DNA of 64,000 nucleotides from CAVSVP01 sp963731125 (GCA_963731125.1 CAVSVP010000002.1:59544-123543); one strand, 5' to 3'. Positions 1-9,941 are shown, numbered from the stretch's first letter. Made by a program: numbers and translations. Notes: generated by a model not told the origin, from the letters alone.

Positions 1-337
1 TTTCGGTAAAGCGTTCGATGTGGGCACGCTGACTCCCTTCCACTAACACCTTAACGGTACCGTCGGGTAATTTTAGCAACTGTAATACATTGGATAATGT
101 ACCCATCCTGTAAATGTCTTCTTCCTTAGGATCATCCACTTCTGCACTCTGTTGGGCAACTAGCAGGATTCGTTTATTCCCCTCCATGGCAATATCTAAG
201 GCACGAATAGATTTTTCCCGCCCGACGAACAGTGGAATAACCATGTGAGGGTATACGACAACGTCACGCAGTGGCAGGACCGGCGTAGGGAAATTATCAC
301 CCTCACTAGCAGTAAATTTGGTTTCTTTCGGCGTCAT
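1..337 (-). CDS. lon: Lon ATP-dependent protease, N-terminal part (runs off the window)
   Basis: The reverse strand encodes about 112 residues starting MTPKETKFTASEG and running into the window edge. It contains the typical Lon substrate-binding N-domain start (VLPLRDVVVYPHMVIPLFVG, then REKS and a segment with LPDGTVKVLVEG). Lon degrades misfolded and regulatory proteins in the cytosol. The AAA+ and Ser-Lys protease domains lie outside the window. It sits downstream of clpX in the classical tig-clpP-clpX-lon order, which supports the call. The ATG is at 335-337, followed on the minus strand by an unbroken frame. Confidence 0.93.
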   Translation of the reverse strand, partial: MTPKETKFTASEGDNFPTPVLPLRDVVVYPHMVIPLFVGREKSIRALDIAMEGNKRILLVAQQSAEVDDPKEEDIYRMGTLSNVLQLLKLPDGTVKVLVEGSQRAHIERFTE

Positions 338-572
338 CGCGGGTCCTCATTCATTAAATTGGCCTGTCAGAATATGGAGCAGTCCAACGCAAGGGTTGGA
401 TGCGGGTTTCTATTAGAAATTAAATTCCAGACAAAAATGTTCATTAAGTCAGGAATGGGGTCAATGTAGGTTGCTTTCAAGGCCCCGGGTGTCGGCAGCA
501 TACCAGGGCCGGACAATAGTAACTCCGTGCCCGGGTAGCGGAAATAGAGTGGCGGAAATAATAGAATTCTTG

Positions 573-1853
573 CTAATCCGATGAAGCGGCTCGCCTCTGG
601 CCAGTGTGTTCATAGATAAAATAGGGCTTCGCTTCGCCCTGAATAACAGCATCGTCGATAACCACTTTGCCGACATTCTGCAAACTAGGAAGATCGTACA
701 TCGTATCTAGCAGCACATGCTCAAGGATCGTCCGCAAACCGCGGGCGCCTGTTTTGCGCTCCATGGCCTTACGTGCTACAGCCTGCAAAGCTTCGTCACG
801 AAATTCAAGTTCACAGCCTTCCAACTCAAAAAGTTTGGCAAATTGCTTGATGATGGCATTCTTCGGTTCAGTCAGAATCTGCACCAGGGCTGTTTCATCC
901 AACTCTTCCAGGGTAGCAACCACCGGCAGCCGGCCAACGAACTCAGGAATCAGACCGTATTTAATGAGGTCTTCGGGCTCAACGTCAGCGAGTACCGCAC
1001 CGATAGCCTTAATACCGTCTTTGCCTTTAACATCGGCAGAGAATCCTATACCGCCTTGCTCCGAGCGGCTACGAATGATTTTATCGAGACCGGCGAAGGC
1101 GCCTCCACAAATAAAGAGTATATTAGAAGTGTTCACCTGCAAAAATTCCTGCTGCGGGTGTTTACGCCCCCCTTGGGGCGGCACTGATGCAACTGTGCCT
1201 TCGATCAGTTTCAAAAGTGCCTGTTGCACTCCTTCGCCAGACACATCACGGGTGATGGAAGGATTGTCCGATTTACGTGAAATTTTATCGATTTCGTCAA
1301 TGTAAACAATGCCTGTCTGCGCCTTTTCGACGTCGTAGTCGCACTTCTGGAGAAGCTTTTGAATTATATTTTCGACGTCTTCGCCGACATAGCCTGCTTC
1401 GGTTAGCGTTGTAGCGTCAGCAATGGTGAAAGGGACATTGAGTAGTCGTGCCAATGTCTCTGCTAGCAATGTCTTGCCCGAACCGGTCGGTCCAATCAGC
1501 AGAATGTTGCTCTTGCCGACTTCAACGTCGCTCTTGCCGCGTTGCCGCAGTTCAAGGCGTTTATAGTGATTGTAAACTGCAACCGCCAGAATTTTTTTGG
1601 CTTGTTCCTGGCCAATGACATATTCGCTAAGAACTTGTTTTATTTCCTGAGGCTTAGGCAGGTTACTACCAGTAACGGGAGCATTATCCTCCATTTCTTC
1701 ACGAATAATGTCGTTACAAAGCTCGACGCATTCATCGCAAATAAACACGTTCGGACCAGCGATCAGCTTGCGCACTTCATGCTGACTCTTGCCGCAGAAA
1801 GAGCAGTACAAGAGTTTGTCGTCGCTACTCTTGCCGTTTCGATCTTTGCCCAT
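573..1853 (-). CDS. clpX: ClpX, ATP-binding unfoldase subunit of ClpXP
   Basis: 426 residues, the usual full length. The N-terminal C4 zinc-binding domain is visible (C17, C20, C39, C42), followed by the AAA+ core with Walker A GPTGSGKT at 121-128, a Walker B-type VYIDEIDK and the pore-loop GYVG. ClpX unfolds tagged substrates and feeds them to ClpP, whose gene lies directly upstream. The start ATG at 1851-1853 is preceded by a GGAG sequence on the minus strand. A 342-bp gap separates it from clpP, so it may have its own promoter. No defects are seen. Confidence 0.97.
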   Translation of the reverse strand: MGKDRNGKSSDDKLLYCSFCGKSQHEVRKLIAGPNVFICDECVELCNDIIREEMEDNAPVTGSNLPKPQEIKQVLSEYVIGQEQAKKILAVAVYNHYKRLELRQRGKSDVEVGKSNILLIGPTGSGKTLLAETLARLLNVPFTIADATTLTEAGYVGEDVENIIQKLLQKCDYDVEKAQTGIVYIDEIDKISRKSDNPSITRDVSGEGVQQALLKLIEGTVASVPPQGGRKHPQQEFLQVNTSNILFICGGAFAGLDKIIRSRSEQGGIGFSADVKGKDGIKAIGAVLADVEPEDLIKYGLIPEFVGRLPVVATLEELDETALVQILTEPKNAIIKQFAKLFELEGCELEFRDEALQAVARKAMERKTGARGLRTILEHVLLDTMYDLPSLQNVGKVVIDDAVIQGEAKPYFIYEHTGQRRAASSD

Positions 1854-2195
1854 CGAAATCTCCGTATCGGTTTATTGTTAGCGCGGGTAGTTAGGTAAAC
1901 CGCTCCTATCTACCCACGAATCGCTTGCGGGATGAATCGCGAGGCGTATAATTTAACTGCATCTATTCAGGTCCTAACGCTAACACTAGAAACAATTGCA
2001 ATCCTGTTGATCGCTCGCTAGTTTCCCAGTAGCTCTCCCAGGTAATTTGCCTGCTGAGAGAATACACGCTGACTCAATCCCAATAACTAGTGTATTCAAC
2101 TACGTTCCAAACGACTTGACAAGAAGGTCAGTAGCTTACCTCCATTGGACGCCTCAATTTAGAGTGCGATGCGGTAAAATCGTTCGTCGGTTCTG
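1854..2195. other. clpP-clpX intergenic region (342 bp)
   Basis: No convincing gene. It contains the clpX ribosome-binding site next to 1854 and probably a minus-strand promoter for clpX and lon; an AT-rich TAAATTATAC stretch reads on the minus strand near 1945-1955. No clear intrinsic terminator was found behind clpP. Confidence 0.4.
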
Positions 2196-2831
2196 TTACT
2201 GTCCTTTGGGCACACTGCGATGCGAGAGGACGGCGTCAATCAACCCGTATTCAGCCGCTTCGCTTGCTCCCATGAAATAGTCCCTATCTGTGTCCACGGC
2301 AATTTTATCCAAAGGTTGACCGGTATGTTTGGCCAGAATGCGGTTAAGGCGATCACGGACTTTTAGAATCTCACGAGCGTGAATGTCAATGTCGGTGGCC
2401 TGACCCTGGAAGCCTCCCAGTGGTTGGTGAATCATAATGCGAGAATGAGGCAGGCAGTAACGTTTATCAGCCGCTCCACCTGCTAGTAGCAATGCGCCCA
2501 TGCTGGCCGCTTGACCGATACACATAGTACTGACATCGGGCTTGATAAATTGCATGGTGTCGTAAATAGCCATGCCTGCAGAAACGGAACCGCCGGGAGA
2601 GTTAATATACAGGTGGATATCCTTATCGGGATTCTCCGCTTCCAAAAACAGCAGCTGGGCCACCAACAGATTGGCTGTGTAGTCTTCAACGGGGCCAACC
2701 AGAAAAATAACCCGTTCTTTTAGCAAGCGAGAGTAGATGTCATAAGCGCGCTCGCCACGCGACGTTTGCTCGATCACCATGGGCACTAAATTAAGTGCCT
2801 TAATCTCCTTGTCAAAACGATCATCGTTCAT
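2196..2831 (-). CDS. clpP: ClpP, proteolytic subunit of Clp proteases
   Basis: 211 residues, typical length. The serine-protease triad is visible: S110 in GQAASMGALLL, H135 in RIMIHQPLGG, and D184 in DTDRDYFM. ClpP forms the barrel-shaped peptidase that works with ClpX and ClpA. It lies 5 bp downstream of the trigger factor stop on the minus strand and upstream of clpX, so tig and clpP are very likely cotranscribed. An N-terminal propeptide, as in other gammaproteobacteria, is possible. Confidence 0.97.
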   Translation of the reverse strand: MNDDRFDKEIKALNLVPMVIEQTSRGERAYDIYSRLLKERVIFLVGPVEDYTANLLVAQLLFLEAENPDKDIHLYINSPGGSVSAGMAIYDTMQFIKPDVSTMCIGQAASMGALLLAGGAADKRYCLPHSRIMIHQPLGGFQGQATDIDIHAREILKVRDRLNRILAKHTGQPLDKIAVDTDRDYFMGASEAAEYGLIDAVLSHRSVPKGQ

Positions 2832-2836
2832 CTCTT

Positions 2837-4153
2837 TTACTCCTCGACAGCAGTGCTTCCTGCCTTAGGTTTCATGATTTCGTCGAAACTGCTGGGTTTA
2901 TCGATCACCTCGGCGCGTTCTAACAACCAGTCTACCACTTGATCTTCAAGCACCAGTGTGCGAATGCTTTCCATTGCTTGCGGATTCTTTTCATACCATT
3001 GCATCACTGTTTCGGGTTCTTGATAAGTAGAGGAAATAGTGGCCAAGTGCGAACGCACGCGCGCTTCATCAAGTTCAATATGATTGGCTTCCGCCAGACG
3101 CGATAAGATCAAGCCAAGGGCAATGCGACGTCGTGCTTCCTTGGCAAAAAGCTCAGATTTGAGAGTGGCGGCTTTTTCGTCATCGGTATCGGGAAAACCC
3201 GCTTGTTTGGCCATATGTTCAATTTGGCCTTTCACCATTGCCTGAGGCACGGGAATATTGTTAGCGGCGAGCAAACCCTCCATCAGTTGCCGCTTGACGA
3301 CCATCTTGATGTTCTCGTCTAGTTCACGTTCCATGTTCTCTTTAACCGCTTGACGCAGGCCTTCCATGCCGTTCTCTTTGGCGTCGAAAGCAGCGGCAAA
3401 TTCCTCGTTAAGTTCGGGTAATTGAGGTTCAGCGACGGCATTCACGTTAACCGTGAAATGCACCGTCTTTCCAGCTAGATTCTCAGCGCGATAATTCTCC
3501 GGAAAGGTAACATCAAACTCCGTTTGAGCACCCGGCTGCAGGCCGATTAAATGCTCTTCAAAATCCCTCATCATATTGCCTGAACCCAGCACTAGCGGGG
3601 TGTTTTCACCTTTATTGTTAGGAAAATCCTGGCCGTCGAGTTTGCCCGCAAAGTCGAGCATAACACGATCTTCCCATTGCGCCGGGCGGTCTACGTTATT
3701 CCAGGTAGTGCGTTGTTTACGCAGGGTTTCGAGCATGGCGGCGACATCGGCTTCCGTGACTTCCGCTATCGAGCGTTCCACTTTAAGTGCATCAGCGCCG
3801 GTTACCTCAAACTCAGGCAGAATTTCGAAGGTTGCGCTATATTCCAGATCTTCGCCTTCCTTAATAGTCTTCGGTTCAATCTTTGGAACGCCCACGGGAC
3901 GCAATTTCTCTTGAATGACTGCGTCCTGATAGCTGTTTCGTAATACTTCGCTAACGACCTCATCGCGAACCTGTGGACCGTAGATCCGCTTAACCATTTT
4001 AAAGGGCACTTTGCCAGGGCGGAAGCCGTGGAGTTTAATTCGGGGGGACAGGGACTTTAAGCGGGTTTGAACTTCGGGATCAATTCGCTCCGCAGGCACC
4101 TGTACCGTAATCCGGCGTTCAAGATCGCCAAGTTCTTCAACTGAAACCTGCAT
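2837..4153 (-). CDS. tig: Trigger factor, ribosome-associated chaperone and prolyl isomerase
   Basis: From the chosen start the protein is 438 residues. It begins MQVSVEELGDLERR like other trigger factors, with the ribosome-docking signature around GFRPGKVP, then an FKBP-type domain (VMLDFAGKLDG, FPENYRAENLAGK) and an acidic, helical C-terminal domain. It binds nascent chains at the exit tunnel. Upstream ATGs in frame exist at 4159 and 4171, but an AGAGG lies 8 bases before the ATG at 4153, so this start is preferred. It is followed within 5 bp by clpP. Confidence 0.96.
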   Translation of the reverse strand: MQVSVEELGDLERRITVQVPAERIDPEVQTRLKSLSPRIKLHGFRPGKVPFKMVKRIYGPQVRDEVVSEVLRNSYQDAVIQEKLRPVGVPKIEPKTIKEGEDLEYSATFEILPEFEVTGADALKVERSIAEVTEADVAAMLETLRKQRTTWNNVDRPAQWEDRVMLDFAGKLDGQDFPNNKGENTPLVLGSGNMMRDFEEHLIGLQPGAQTEFDVTFPENYRAENLAGKTVHFTVNVNAVAEPQLPELNEEFAAAFDAKENGMEGLRQAVKENMERELDENIKMVVKRQLMEGLLAANNIPVPQAMVKGQIEHMAKQAGFPDTDDEKAATLKSELFAKEARRRIALGLILSRLAEANHIELDEARVRSHLATISSTYQEPETVMQWYEKNPQAMESIRTLVLEDQVVDWLLERAEVIDKPSSFDEIMKPKAGSTAVEE

Positions 4154-4249
4154 TGACATACCTCTAAGCAACTAACATCGATGTGGTAGTAAATGGCAAT
4201 TGTCAGCAATTCCGGTACGGAAAGTGTCCAAGCCGATGAACATAGGGGT

Positions 4250-4334
4250 TGGTGCGAAAGGAGAGACTCGAACTCTCACGGGTTACCCCACTGGAACCTA
4301 AATCCAGCGCGTCTACCAGTTCCGCCACTTTCGC
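4250..4334 (-). tRNA. tRNA-Leu (anticodon UAG)
   Basis: 85 nt on the minus strand including an encoded CCA. The acceptor GCGAAAG pairs with CTTTCGC, the anticodon stem CTGGA/TCCAG encloses a seven-base loop with TAG at positions 34-36, there is a long variable arm as expected for a type II tRNA, and a GTTCGAGTC T-loop. First of five tRNAs between cysS and tig. Confidence 0.95.
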
Positions 4335-4473
4335 AATACGAAGGGGTATGCTCTTGTGCTAGGAAACTATTATTGTAATTATACAAGACGGCCCGCGCTT
4401 TAGGTAACTGCCAAAATTAGCTTGTGGCCGCAATCACGCAGAATCAAGGAGGACGAGTGTAAAGCGAGAATGA

Positions 4474-4546
<73 letters not shown>

Positions 4547-4599
4547 GCTATGCGCTATGTTTTTAGTATCACTCAAAACTTTTATAGTTAAGATGGTGC

Positions 4600-4676
4600 T
4601 GGGGTGGACGATGGGACTCGAACCCACGACAACCGGATCCACAATCCGGGGCTCTACCGACTGAGCTACGCCCACC
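4600..4676 (-). tRNA. tRNA-His (anticodon GUG)
   Basis: 77 nt on the minus strand with encoded CCA. It has the extra 5' G(-1) opposite C73 that is diagnostic of tRNA-His, anticodon GTG in the loop TTGTGGA, and a GTTCGAGTC T-loop. Confidence 0.96.
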
Positions 4677-4719
4677 ATTAATTGTTGTATTATCAAATGA
4701 ATCCAGCCGGAACAGATTG

Positions 4720-4793
4720 CGCGCCCGGCAGGACTCGAACCTGCAACCCTCGGCTTAGAAGGCCGATGCTCTATCCGCTTGAGCTACAGGCGC
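4720..4793 (-). tRNA. tRNA-Arg (anticodon UCU)
   Basis: 74 nt on the minus strand. Acceptor GCGCCTG pairs with CGGGCGC (one G-T pair), anticodon stem TCGGC/GCCGA encloses CTTCTAA with TCT at 34-36, T-loop GTTCGAGTC. The bases after the discriminator read CAA, so CCA is not encoded. Confidence 0.94.
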
Positions 4794-4825
4794 AGTATCT
4801 ATTCCCGTGCCGCCTGATGGCGAAC

Positions 4826-4902
<77 letters not shown>

Positions 4903-5006
4903 ATCTTGCTAAATGCTACCAACCAACGGGTTGAGTAAAACACTTAACAAGACTTTTAATGATATTTTCATCACTCCTGTAAGTCAATGGCGCGAGTCGC
5001 ATTACT

Positions 5007-6452
5007 CTAACCCCTACGCCATGTAGTGCCATCAGGGCTGTCTTCTAGAATGATGCCCTGGGACGCTAACTGATCGCGGATGCGGTCGGCCTCTGCCCAG
5101 TTTTTATTGTTGCGGGCCTCACTGCGCTGGGCGATAAGTTGTTCGATTTTCTCAGAAGTAAGGGGTGACTTTATGGAAAGTTCACCGCCTTCGATCTTCA
5201 TAGTATGACCTGTTAGGGTTACCTCGGCTCCTCGCGGCGGCGCTTGCAAAAACTCATCCGGATTTTGCTGTAGTATGCCGAGAATAGCCCCTAACTGGCG
5301 CAGGCTAGTGCCTAAGCGGGCCGCCTGCGCTTTGTTTTTGCTGCACATACGGTTTATTTCCCTGGCCAAATCAAACAACACGGCTAAGGCCTCGGGAGTA
5401 TTAAAGTCGTCGTCCATGGCCGCGTAAAACCGCGTTGCGTAAACCGTATCTAAGGGTGCTTCCACAGGGAGGGGTAAACCGCGCAAAGCAATATATAAAC
5501 CCTCCAATGCAGCCTTGGCATGGTCCAGGTTTTCCTCCGAATAGTTCAGTGGACTACGGTAGTGGCTAGAGATAATGAAAAAGCGGATTACTTCCGGTGG
5601 TGAATAATCCAGTACCTCACGCACCGTAAAGAAATTGCCCAGGGACTTGGACATCTTTTCATTGTCGATCTGGACGAAACCGTTATGCATCCAGTAGTTC
5701 ACGAACTTCTGACCGCTGGCCGTCTCGGACTGAGCAATTTCGTTATCGTGGTGGGGAAACTTGAGATCCATGCCGCCGCCGTGGATATCAAAATGGCTGC
5801 CCAAGCAACGGCAAGACATCGCCGAACACTCGATATGCCAGCCGGGACGGCCAGGCCCCCAAGGCGATAGCCAACTGGGCTCATTGGGTTTAGCCGTTTT
5901 CCAGAGTACGAAGTCCAAGGGGTCCTGCTTGCTTTCCTCCACTTCCACTCGGGCCCCGGCGCGTAAGTCCTCTAGTTTCTTATTAGCGAGTTCGCCGTAG
6001 TGTTCGAACCGGCTGACGTCATAGTAAACGTCGCCGTTTTCTGCAACGTAAGCAAATCCTTTGTCCAGCAGCGTCTGAATCATCACTTGCATGGCATCGA
6101 TAGCTTCTGTAGCCCGAGGTTCCCGATCAGGGATTTGTACTCCCAGAGCTTGCGTATCCTCGTGCATGGCCTCGATAAAACGCGCCGCCAGCTCATGAAA
6201 GTCTTCGCCCTTCTCCTGAGCGCGCCGGATAATCTTGTCATCGATATCCGTGATATTGCGCACGTAGGTGACCTCAAGACCTTTCGCGCGGAGGTAGCGT
6301 GCCACCACATCGAAAACCACCATGACCCTGGCATGTCCTAAATGGCAATAATCGTAGACCGTCATGCCGCACACATACATGCGCACCTTGCCCGGCTCGA
6401 TAGGGACAAAGACTTCCTTCTTTCGGGTTAAGCTGTTGTAGATCTGCAACAT
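5007..6452 (-). CDS. cysS: Cysteinyl-tRNA synthetase
   Basis: 481 residues, normal for the family. It begins MLQIYNSLTRKKEVF, has the HIGH-class signature HLGH at 37-40 preceded by zinc ligand C28, further zinc-site residues around WHIECSAMS and GGGMDLKFPHHDNE, and the class I signature KMSKS in EKMSKSLGNFF. It charges tRNA-Cys. The gene precedes the tRNA cluster and tig, a common gammaproteobacterial arrangement. gltX ends 58 bp upstream on the same strand. Confidence 0.97.
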   Translation of the reverse strand: MLQIYNSLTRKKEVFVPIEPGKVRMYVCGMTVYDYCHLGHARVMVVFDVVARYLRAKGLEVTYVRNITDIDDKIIRRAQEKGEDFHELAARFIEAMHEDTQALGVQIPDREPRATEAIDAMQVMIQTLLDKGFAYVAENGDVYYDVSRFEHYGELANKKLEDLRAGARVEVEESKQDPLDFVLWKTAKPNEPSWLSPWGPGRPGWHIECSAMSCRCLGSHFDIHGGGMDLKFPHHDNEIAQSETASGQKFVNYWMHNGFVQIDNEKMSKSLGNFFTVREVLDYSPPEVIRFFIISSHYRSPLNYSEENLDHAKAALEGLYIALRGLPLPVEAPLDTVYATRFYAAMDDDFNTPEALAVLFDLAREINRMCSKNKAQAARLGTSLRQLGAILGILQQNPDEFLQAPPRGAEVTLTGHTMKIEGGELSIKSPLTSEKIEQLIAQRSEARNNKNWAEADRIRDQLASQGIILEDSPDGTTWRRG

Positions 6453-6510
6453 TACCTATAGAGTACTCTCGATAAGCCGAAGCCAATAGAAAAATTGCCG
6501 CAGTATACGC

Positions 6511-7920
6511 TTAGCAACGGGCCCGCAGGCGCTGATAAACGATTTCGGGTGGCATCAGGTTTAATAATCGTGCTAATTCCGGTCCGTGCGTTTCACCGGT
6601 AAGCGCTGTCCGTAACGGCATAAATAGCGCTTTGCCCTTAACGCCACTGCGTGCTTTAAGAGCTTCGATGAGTGCTTGATAAGCGGCGCCATGCTCGGCG
6701 TAGGCAGCAAGCGCTTCATTAAAGAAAGCCGTTTCCGTCGCTTCGATGATCGCTCGGGCAGCATGGCTCATGGTTAAGGCTTGGGGATTGAACATACGCT
6801 CTGCCCAGTTTAGTGCGTCCTGGGGAAAGTGAATATTGGGCCTTACCGTCTCAACAAAGTCGATTCGCTTATCCTCCGGCACTCGGCTCTGTACCGCTTT
6901 ACCCATCCAGTTCCACAGCTGATTGGCATCCGCTCGGGCTATTGCCTCAGCCTGCCAGTGCAGTAACTGCGCTTCATCATAACGTGCCGGCGCTCGCCCT
7001 AACCGTTCGATGGCAAAGTTAGCTGCCAGCTCAGAAAAAGCCATCCATGTGTCCCGTTCGAAGGTATGACCTAGACGAGCCAAGTAGTTATTGATGGCGT
7101 CGGGGAGATAGCCCGTCTCATGTAACTCGCGCAAACTCCGGCTACCGTGGCGCTTGGAAAGCGGGCTACCATTGTGACCGACAAGCATGGTGATATGGCC
7201 ATACTCCGGAGCCGATAGCTCAAGGGCTTCCAGTAACAATAACTGCCGGGGTGTGTTGGTAAGGTGGTCTTCGCCCCGCAGCACATGTGTCACTCCCATC
7301 ACAGCATCGTCGACCGCATTAGTGAAAAAAAACTGCGGGCTACCGTCGGCGCGGCGGATGATAAAGTCGCCGATATCGGCAGTACGGTAGCGCTGCGATC
7401 CCCGCACCAGGTCGTTAAATACGATCGTTTTTTCCGCCGGCACTCGAAAACGTAGCGTCGGGTCGAGTCCCCGTTCCTTGCGGGCTTTACGTTCCGTATC
7501 ATTTAGGCGTGCACAGGTACCAGAGTAACGGGGAGGCTGCCCGGCGGCCAGCTGGGATTTGCGCACTAGCGCTAATTCCGTTGGCGTGCAAAAGCAAGGA
7601 TAGACTAATTTCTTATGCTCGAGTATGGAATAGTGGCGTTGATAAACGTCTCCGCGTTCTGACTGAGCGTAAGGCCCGTGTTCGCCCCCTACCGCGAAGC
7701 CTTCCTGCCATTCCAGGCCCAGCCTGCGCAGATCTTCCAGCAGACTCTGCGTATACACGGTTTGGCTGCGTTTCCGATCGGTGTCCTCAATGCGCAATAA
7801 AAAAACACCTCCATACTTGCGTGCCAGTAACGCGTTAAATAATGCGGTCCGTGCATTACCCAGGTGAATATAGCCGGTCGGGCTGGGTGCAAAGCGAGTT
7901 TTGACAGGTCTATTAGTCAT
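6511..7920 (-). CDS. gltX: Glutamyl-tRNA synthetase
   Basis: 469 residues. The class I HIGH-type motif is HLGN at 19-22 within FAPSPTGYIHLGNARTA; the second signature is SKRHG at 255-259, the usual GluRS form of KMSKS. Candidate zinc ligands C109, C111 and C136 are present (CFC, then YSGTC). It makes Glu-tRNA for translation and tetrapyrrole synthesis. Many proteobacteria carry two GltX paralogues, and the sequence alone does not show whether this is the discriminating or non-discriminating one. The SKRHG form alone does not decide this. Confidence 0.95.
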   Translation of the reverse strand: MTNRPVKTRFAPSPTGYIHLGNARTALFNALLARKYGGVFLLRIEDTDRKRSQTVYTQSLLEDLRRLGLEWQEGFAVGGEHGPYAQSERGDVYQRHYSILEHKKLVYPCFCTPTELALVRKSQLAAGQPPRYSGTCARLNDTERKARKERGLDPTLRFRVPAEKTIVFNDLVRGSQRYRTADIGDFIIRRADGSPQFFFTNAVDDAVMGVTHVLRGEDHLTNTPRQLLLLEALELSAPEYGHITMLVGHNGSPLSKRHGSRSLRELHETGYLPDAINNYLARLGHTFERDTWMAFSELAANFAIERLGRAPARYDEAQLLHWQAEAIARADANQLWNWMGKAVQSRVPEDKRIDFVETVRPNIHFPQDALNWAERMFNPQALTMSHAARAIIEATETAFFNEALAAYAEHGAAYQALIEALKARSGVKGKALFMPLRTALTGETHGPELARLLNLMPPEIVYQRLRARC

Positions 7921-8023
7921 AATATGTGTGATGGTAACGAAAAGTTTTTGGTGCTACAAAATTTGGCAAGCACCCTATGGACTATTATCATGCCAGTTCG
8001 ATTAAAACCGAGAAACAATGGTA

Positions 8024-8632
8024 ATGAGCAAAAACCTATTATCCATCGGAATGCTTCTGTTGTTGAGTACAGCAGCGGCGTTAGCCGGTCCCCGCGTTAC
8101 CATGGACACAAATTTCGGTAGTCTTGTTCTCGAGTTGAATGACGCGCGGGCACCCGAGACAGTAGCTAATTTTCTAGCATACGTTCAGGATGGTTTTTAC
8201 AACGAAACGTTATTTCATCGAGTTATCGAAGATTTTATGATTCAGGGCGGGGGCTTTACCGCAGATTTCAAGCAAAAACCTACCCGGCCACCCATTCGCA
8301 ACGAAGCTAGCAATGGTCTCAAAAATGTCCGCGGCAGTATTGTAATGGCACGCACATCAGATCCTCACTCGGCCACGTCCCAGTTTTTTATTAATGTAAA
8401 AGACAACCCGTTTCTGGATTATCCCAGCAGCGACGGCTGGGGCTACGCGGTATTCGGCAAGGTAGTGCAAGGTATGGATGTAGCGGATAGGATTAGTCAG
8501 GTACCTACGGGTTCCGGAGGCCCCTTTCCCAAAGATGTACCGCAAACACCAGTGCTAATTCATGCAGTCACTGTTACTGCCGAAACAACCGATGATAAAA
8601 CCATCACTGCAAGAGAATATTCGAATGATTAA
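8024..8632 (+). CDS. ppiA: Periplasmic cyclophilin-type peptidyl-prolyl isomerase
   Basis: About 202 residues from the ATG at 8024 (an in-frame ATG at 8018 is the alternative; no strong Shine-Dalgarno decides between them). The N-terminus MSKNLLSIGMLLLLS followed by TAAALAGP is a clear Sec signal peptide. The mature part is a cyclophilin: FHRVIEDFMIQGGGF with the catalytic Arg, and SQFFINVKDN. It isomerises proline bonds in envelope proteins. Its stop overlaps the start of the cytoplasmic cyclophilin ppiB by 8 bp, so the two are translationally coupled. Confidence 0.9.
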   Translation: MSKNLLSIGMLLLLSTAAALAGPRVTMDTNFGSLVLELNDARAPETVANFLAYVQDGFYNETLFHRVIEDFMIQGGGFTADFKQKPTRPPIRNEASNGLKNVRGSIVMARTSDPHSATSQFFINVKDNPFLDYPSSDGWGYAVFGKVVQGMDVADRISQVPTGSGGPFPKDVPQTPVLIHAVTVTAETTDDKTITAREYSND

Positions 8633-9119
8633 ATTGCATACGACGAAAGGCTTGATTGGCATTGAGCTCGATCACGAAAAAGCGCCTGTCACGGTCGCCA
8701 ATTTTCTGCAATATGCCAAAGACGGTTTCTACGAAGGAACGCTGTTTCATCGAGTTATTCCTGATTTTATGATCCAGGGCGGCGGTTTAGCGTCAGGTAT
8801 GACAACTCCCAAAGGTACTCGTGGCGGTATTCAAAACGAAGCGGCTAATGGTCTGAAAAATACCGCCGGCAGCGTCGCCATGGCACGCACTTCGGATCCT
8901 CATTCCGCAACTTCTCAATTTTTTATTAATGTCAAGGATAATGATTTTCTGGATCATCCCGGTCGGGATGGTTGGGGCTATTGCGTATTTGGTAAGGTAG
9001 TCGAGGGTATGGACGTGGTCAACGCAATCGTGAACGTACCTACGACTTCGAAACGCGGTCATCAGAACGTGCCAATCGAGGACGTGGTCATTGAGAAAGT
9101 CGAACTGATCGAAGAATAG
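8625..9119 (+). CDS. ppiB: Cytoplasmic cyclophilin B
   Basis: 164 residues from MIKLHTTKGLIGIELD, the same length as E. coli PpiB. The catalytic FHRVIPDFMIQGGG, the SQFFINVKDNDFLDH segment and the closing GHQNVPIEDV are all present. A longer in-frame reading from 8562 exists but would run through the preceding gene; the ATG at 8625 has an AGAGAA-type site nearby and overlaps the ppiA stop (ATGATTAA). lpxH follows after 4 bp, matching the widespread ppiB-lpxH pairing. Confidence 0.95.
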   Translation: MIKLHTTKGLIGIELDHEKAPVTVANFLQYAKDGFYEGTLFHRVIPDFMIQGGGLASGMTTPKGTRGGIQNEAANGLKNTAGSVAMARTSDPHSATSQFFINVKDNDFLDHPGRDGWGYCVFGKVVEGMDVVNAIVNVPTTSKRGHQNVPIEDVVIEKVELIEE

Positions 9120-9123
9120 TGCA

Positions 9124-9849
9124 GTGGCAACTCTCTTTATCTCTGATCTTCATCTAGACTTACAGCGTCCGGCGATTATCCAGCTGTTCCTCGATTTTTT
9201 AAAACAGCAAGCGATTAGCGCGGAAGCACTCTATATACTGGGCGACTTATTTGAGGTGTGGATTGGCGATGACGAGAACAGCACACTAGGCCATATGGTT
9301 ACCATGGCTTTCAAGGCTTTGGGTGAGTCTGGTGTGCCTGTGTATTTGCTGCACGGCAATCGCGATTTTTTGCTAGGTGAAAGTTTTGCGGCGGTCAGTG
9401 ACATCCAACTGCTGCCCGAAGCCAAGGTAATCGACCTTTATGGAACTCCTACCTTAGTGATGCACGGCGATACGTTATGTACTGACGACATAGAGTATCA
9501 AGCTTTTCGGGCTCAAGTTCGCACTCCTGAATGGCAAGCGCGGGTTCTCTCTCTACCGTTGTCGCAGCGTCGGATCATGGCGACTCAACTGCGTGATACC
9601 AGTCTGCAGGCCATCCGTAAAAAGACCGCCGGCATTACGGATGTGAATGCGGAAGCGGTGGTATGCGCCATGCGAACGCATGGGGTGTACCGTCTCATTC
9701 ATGGCCACACCCATCGCCCTCATATCCATGAATGGCAGCTGGATGGTAGAGTGGCACAACGTATTGTGCTGGGCGACTGGTATGCACGGGGCAGTGTATT
9801 GTATTGCGATGCGACCGGATGCCGGCTGGGGGAGTTACCGCTGAACTGA
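9124..9849 (+). CDS. lpxH: UDP-2,3-diacylglucosamine hydrolase (lipid A synthesis)
   Basis: 241 residues starting with GTG at 9124. Calcineurin-like metallophosphoesterase motifs appear in order: DLHLD, GDLFEVWIGDD, GNRDFLLG, HGDTLC and GHTHRP. It cleaves UDP-2,3-diacylglucosamine to lipid X at the inner membrane face, which implies a lipopolysaccharide-bearing cell. It is 4 bp behind ppiB and probably in the same transcript. Confidence 0.95.
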   Translation: MATLFISDLHLDLQRPAIIQLFLDFLKQQAISAEALYILGDLFEVWIGDDENSTLGHMVTMAFKALGESGVPVYLLHGNRDFLLGESFAAVSDIQLLPEAKVIDLYGTPTLVMHGDTLCTDDIEYQAFRAQVRTPEWQARVLSLPLSQRRIMATQLRDTSLQAIRKKTAGITDVNAEAVVCAMRTHGVYRLIHGHTHRPHIHEWQLDGRVAQRIVLGDWYARGSVLYCDATGCRLGELPLN

Positions 9850-9941
9850 GATGACTGTCGTTAACGTATGGTAGATTTATCATGTGGTCAGCGTCGTCTT
9901 GGTTATGCGGTTTCTTTCCTAACGCTATCCTGCAGCCGCTT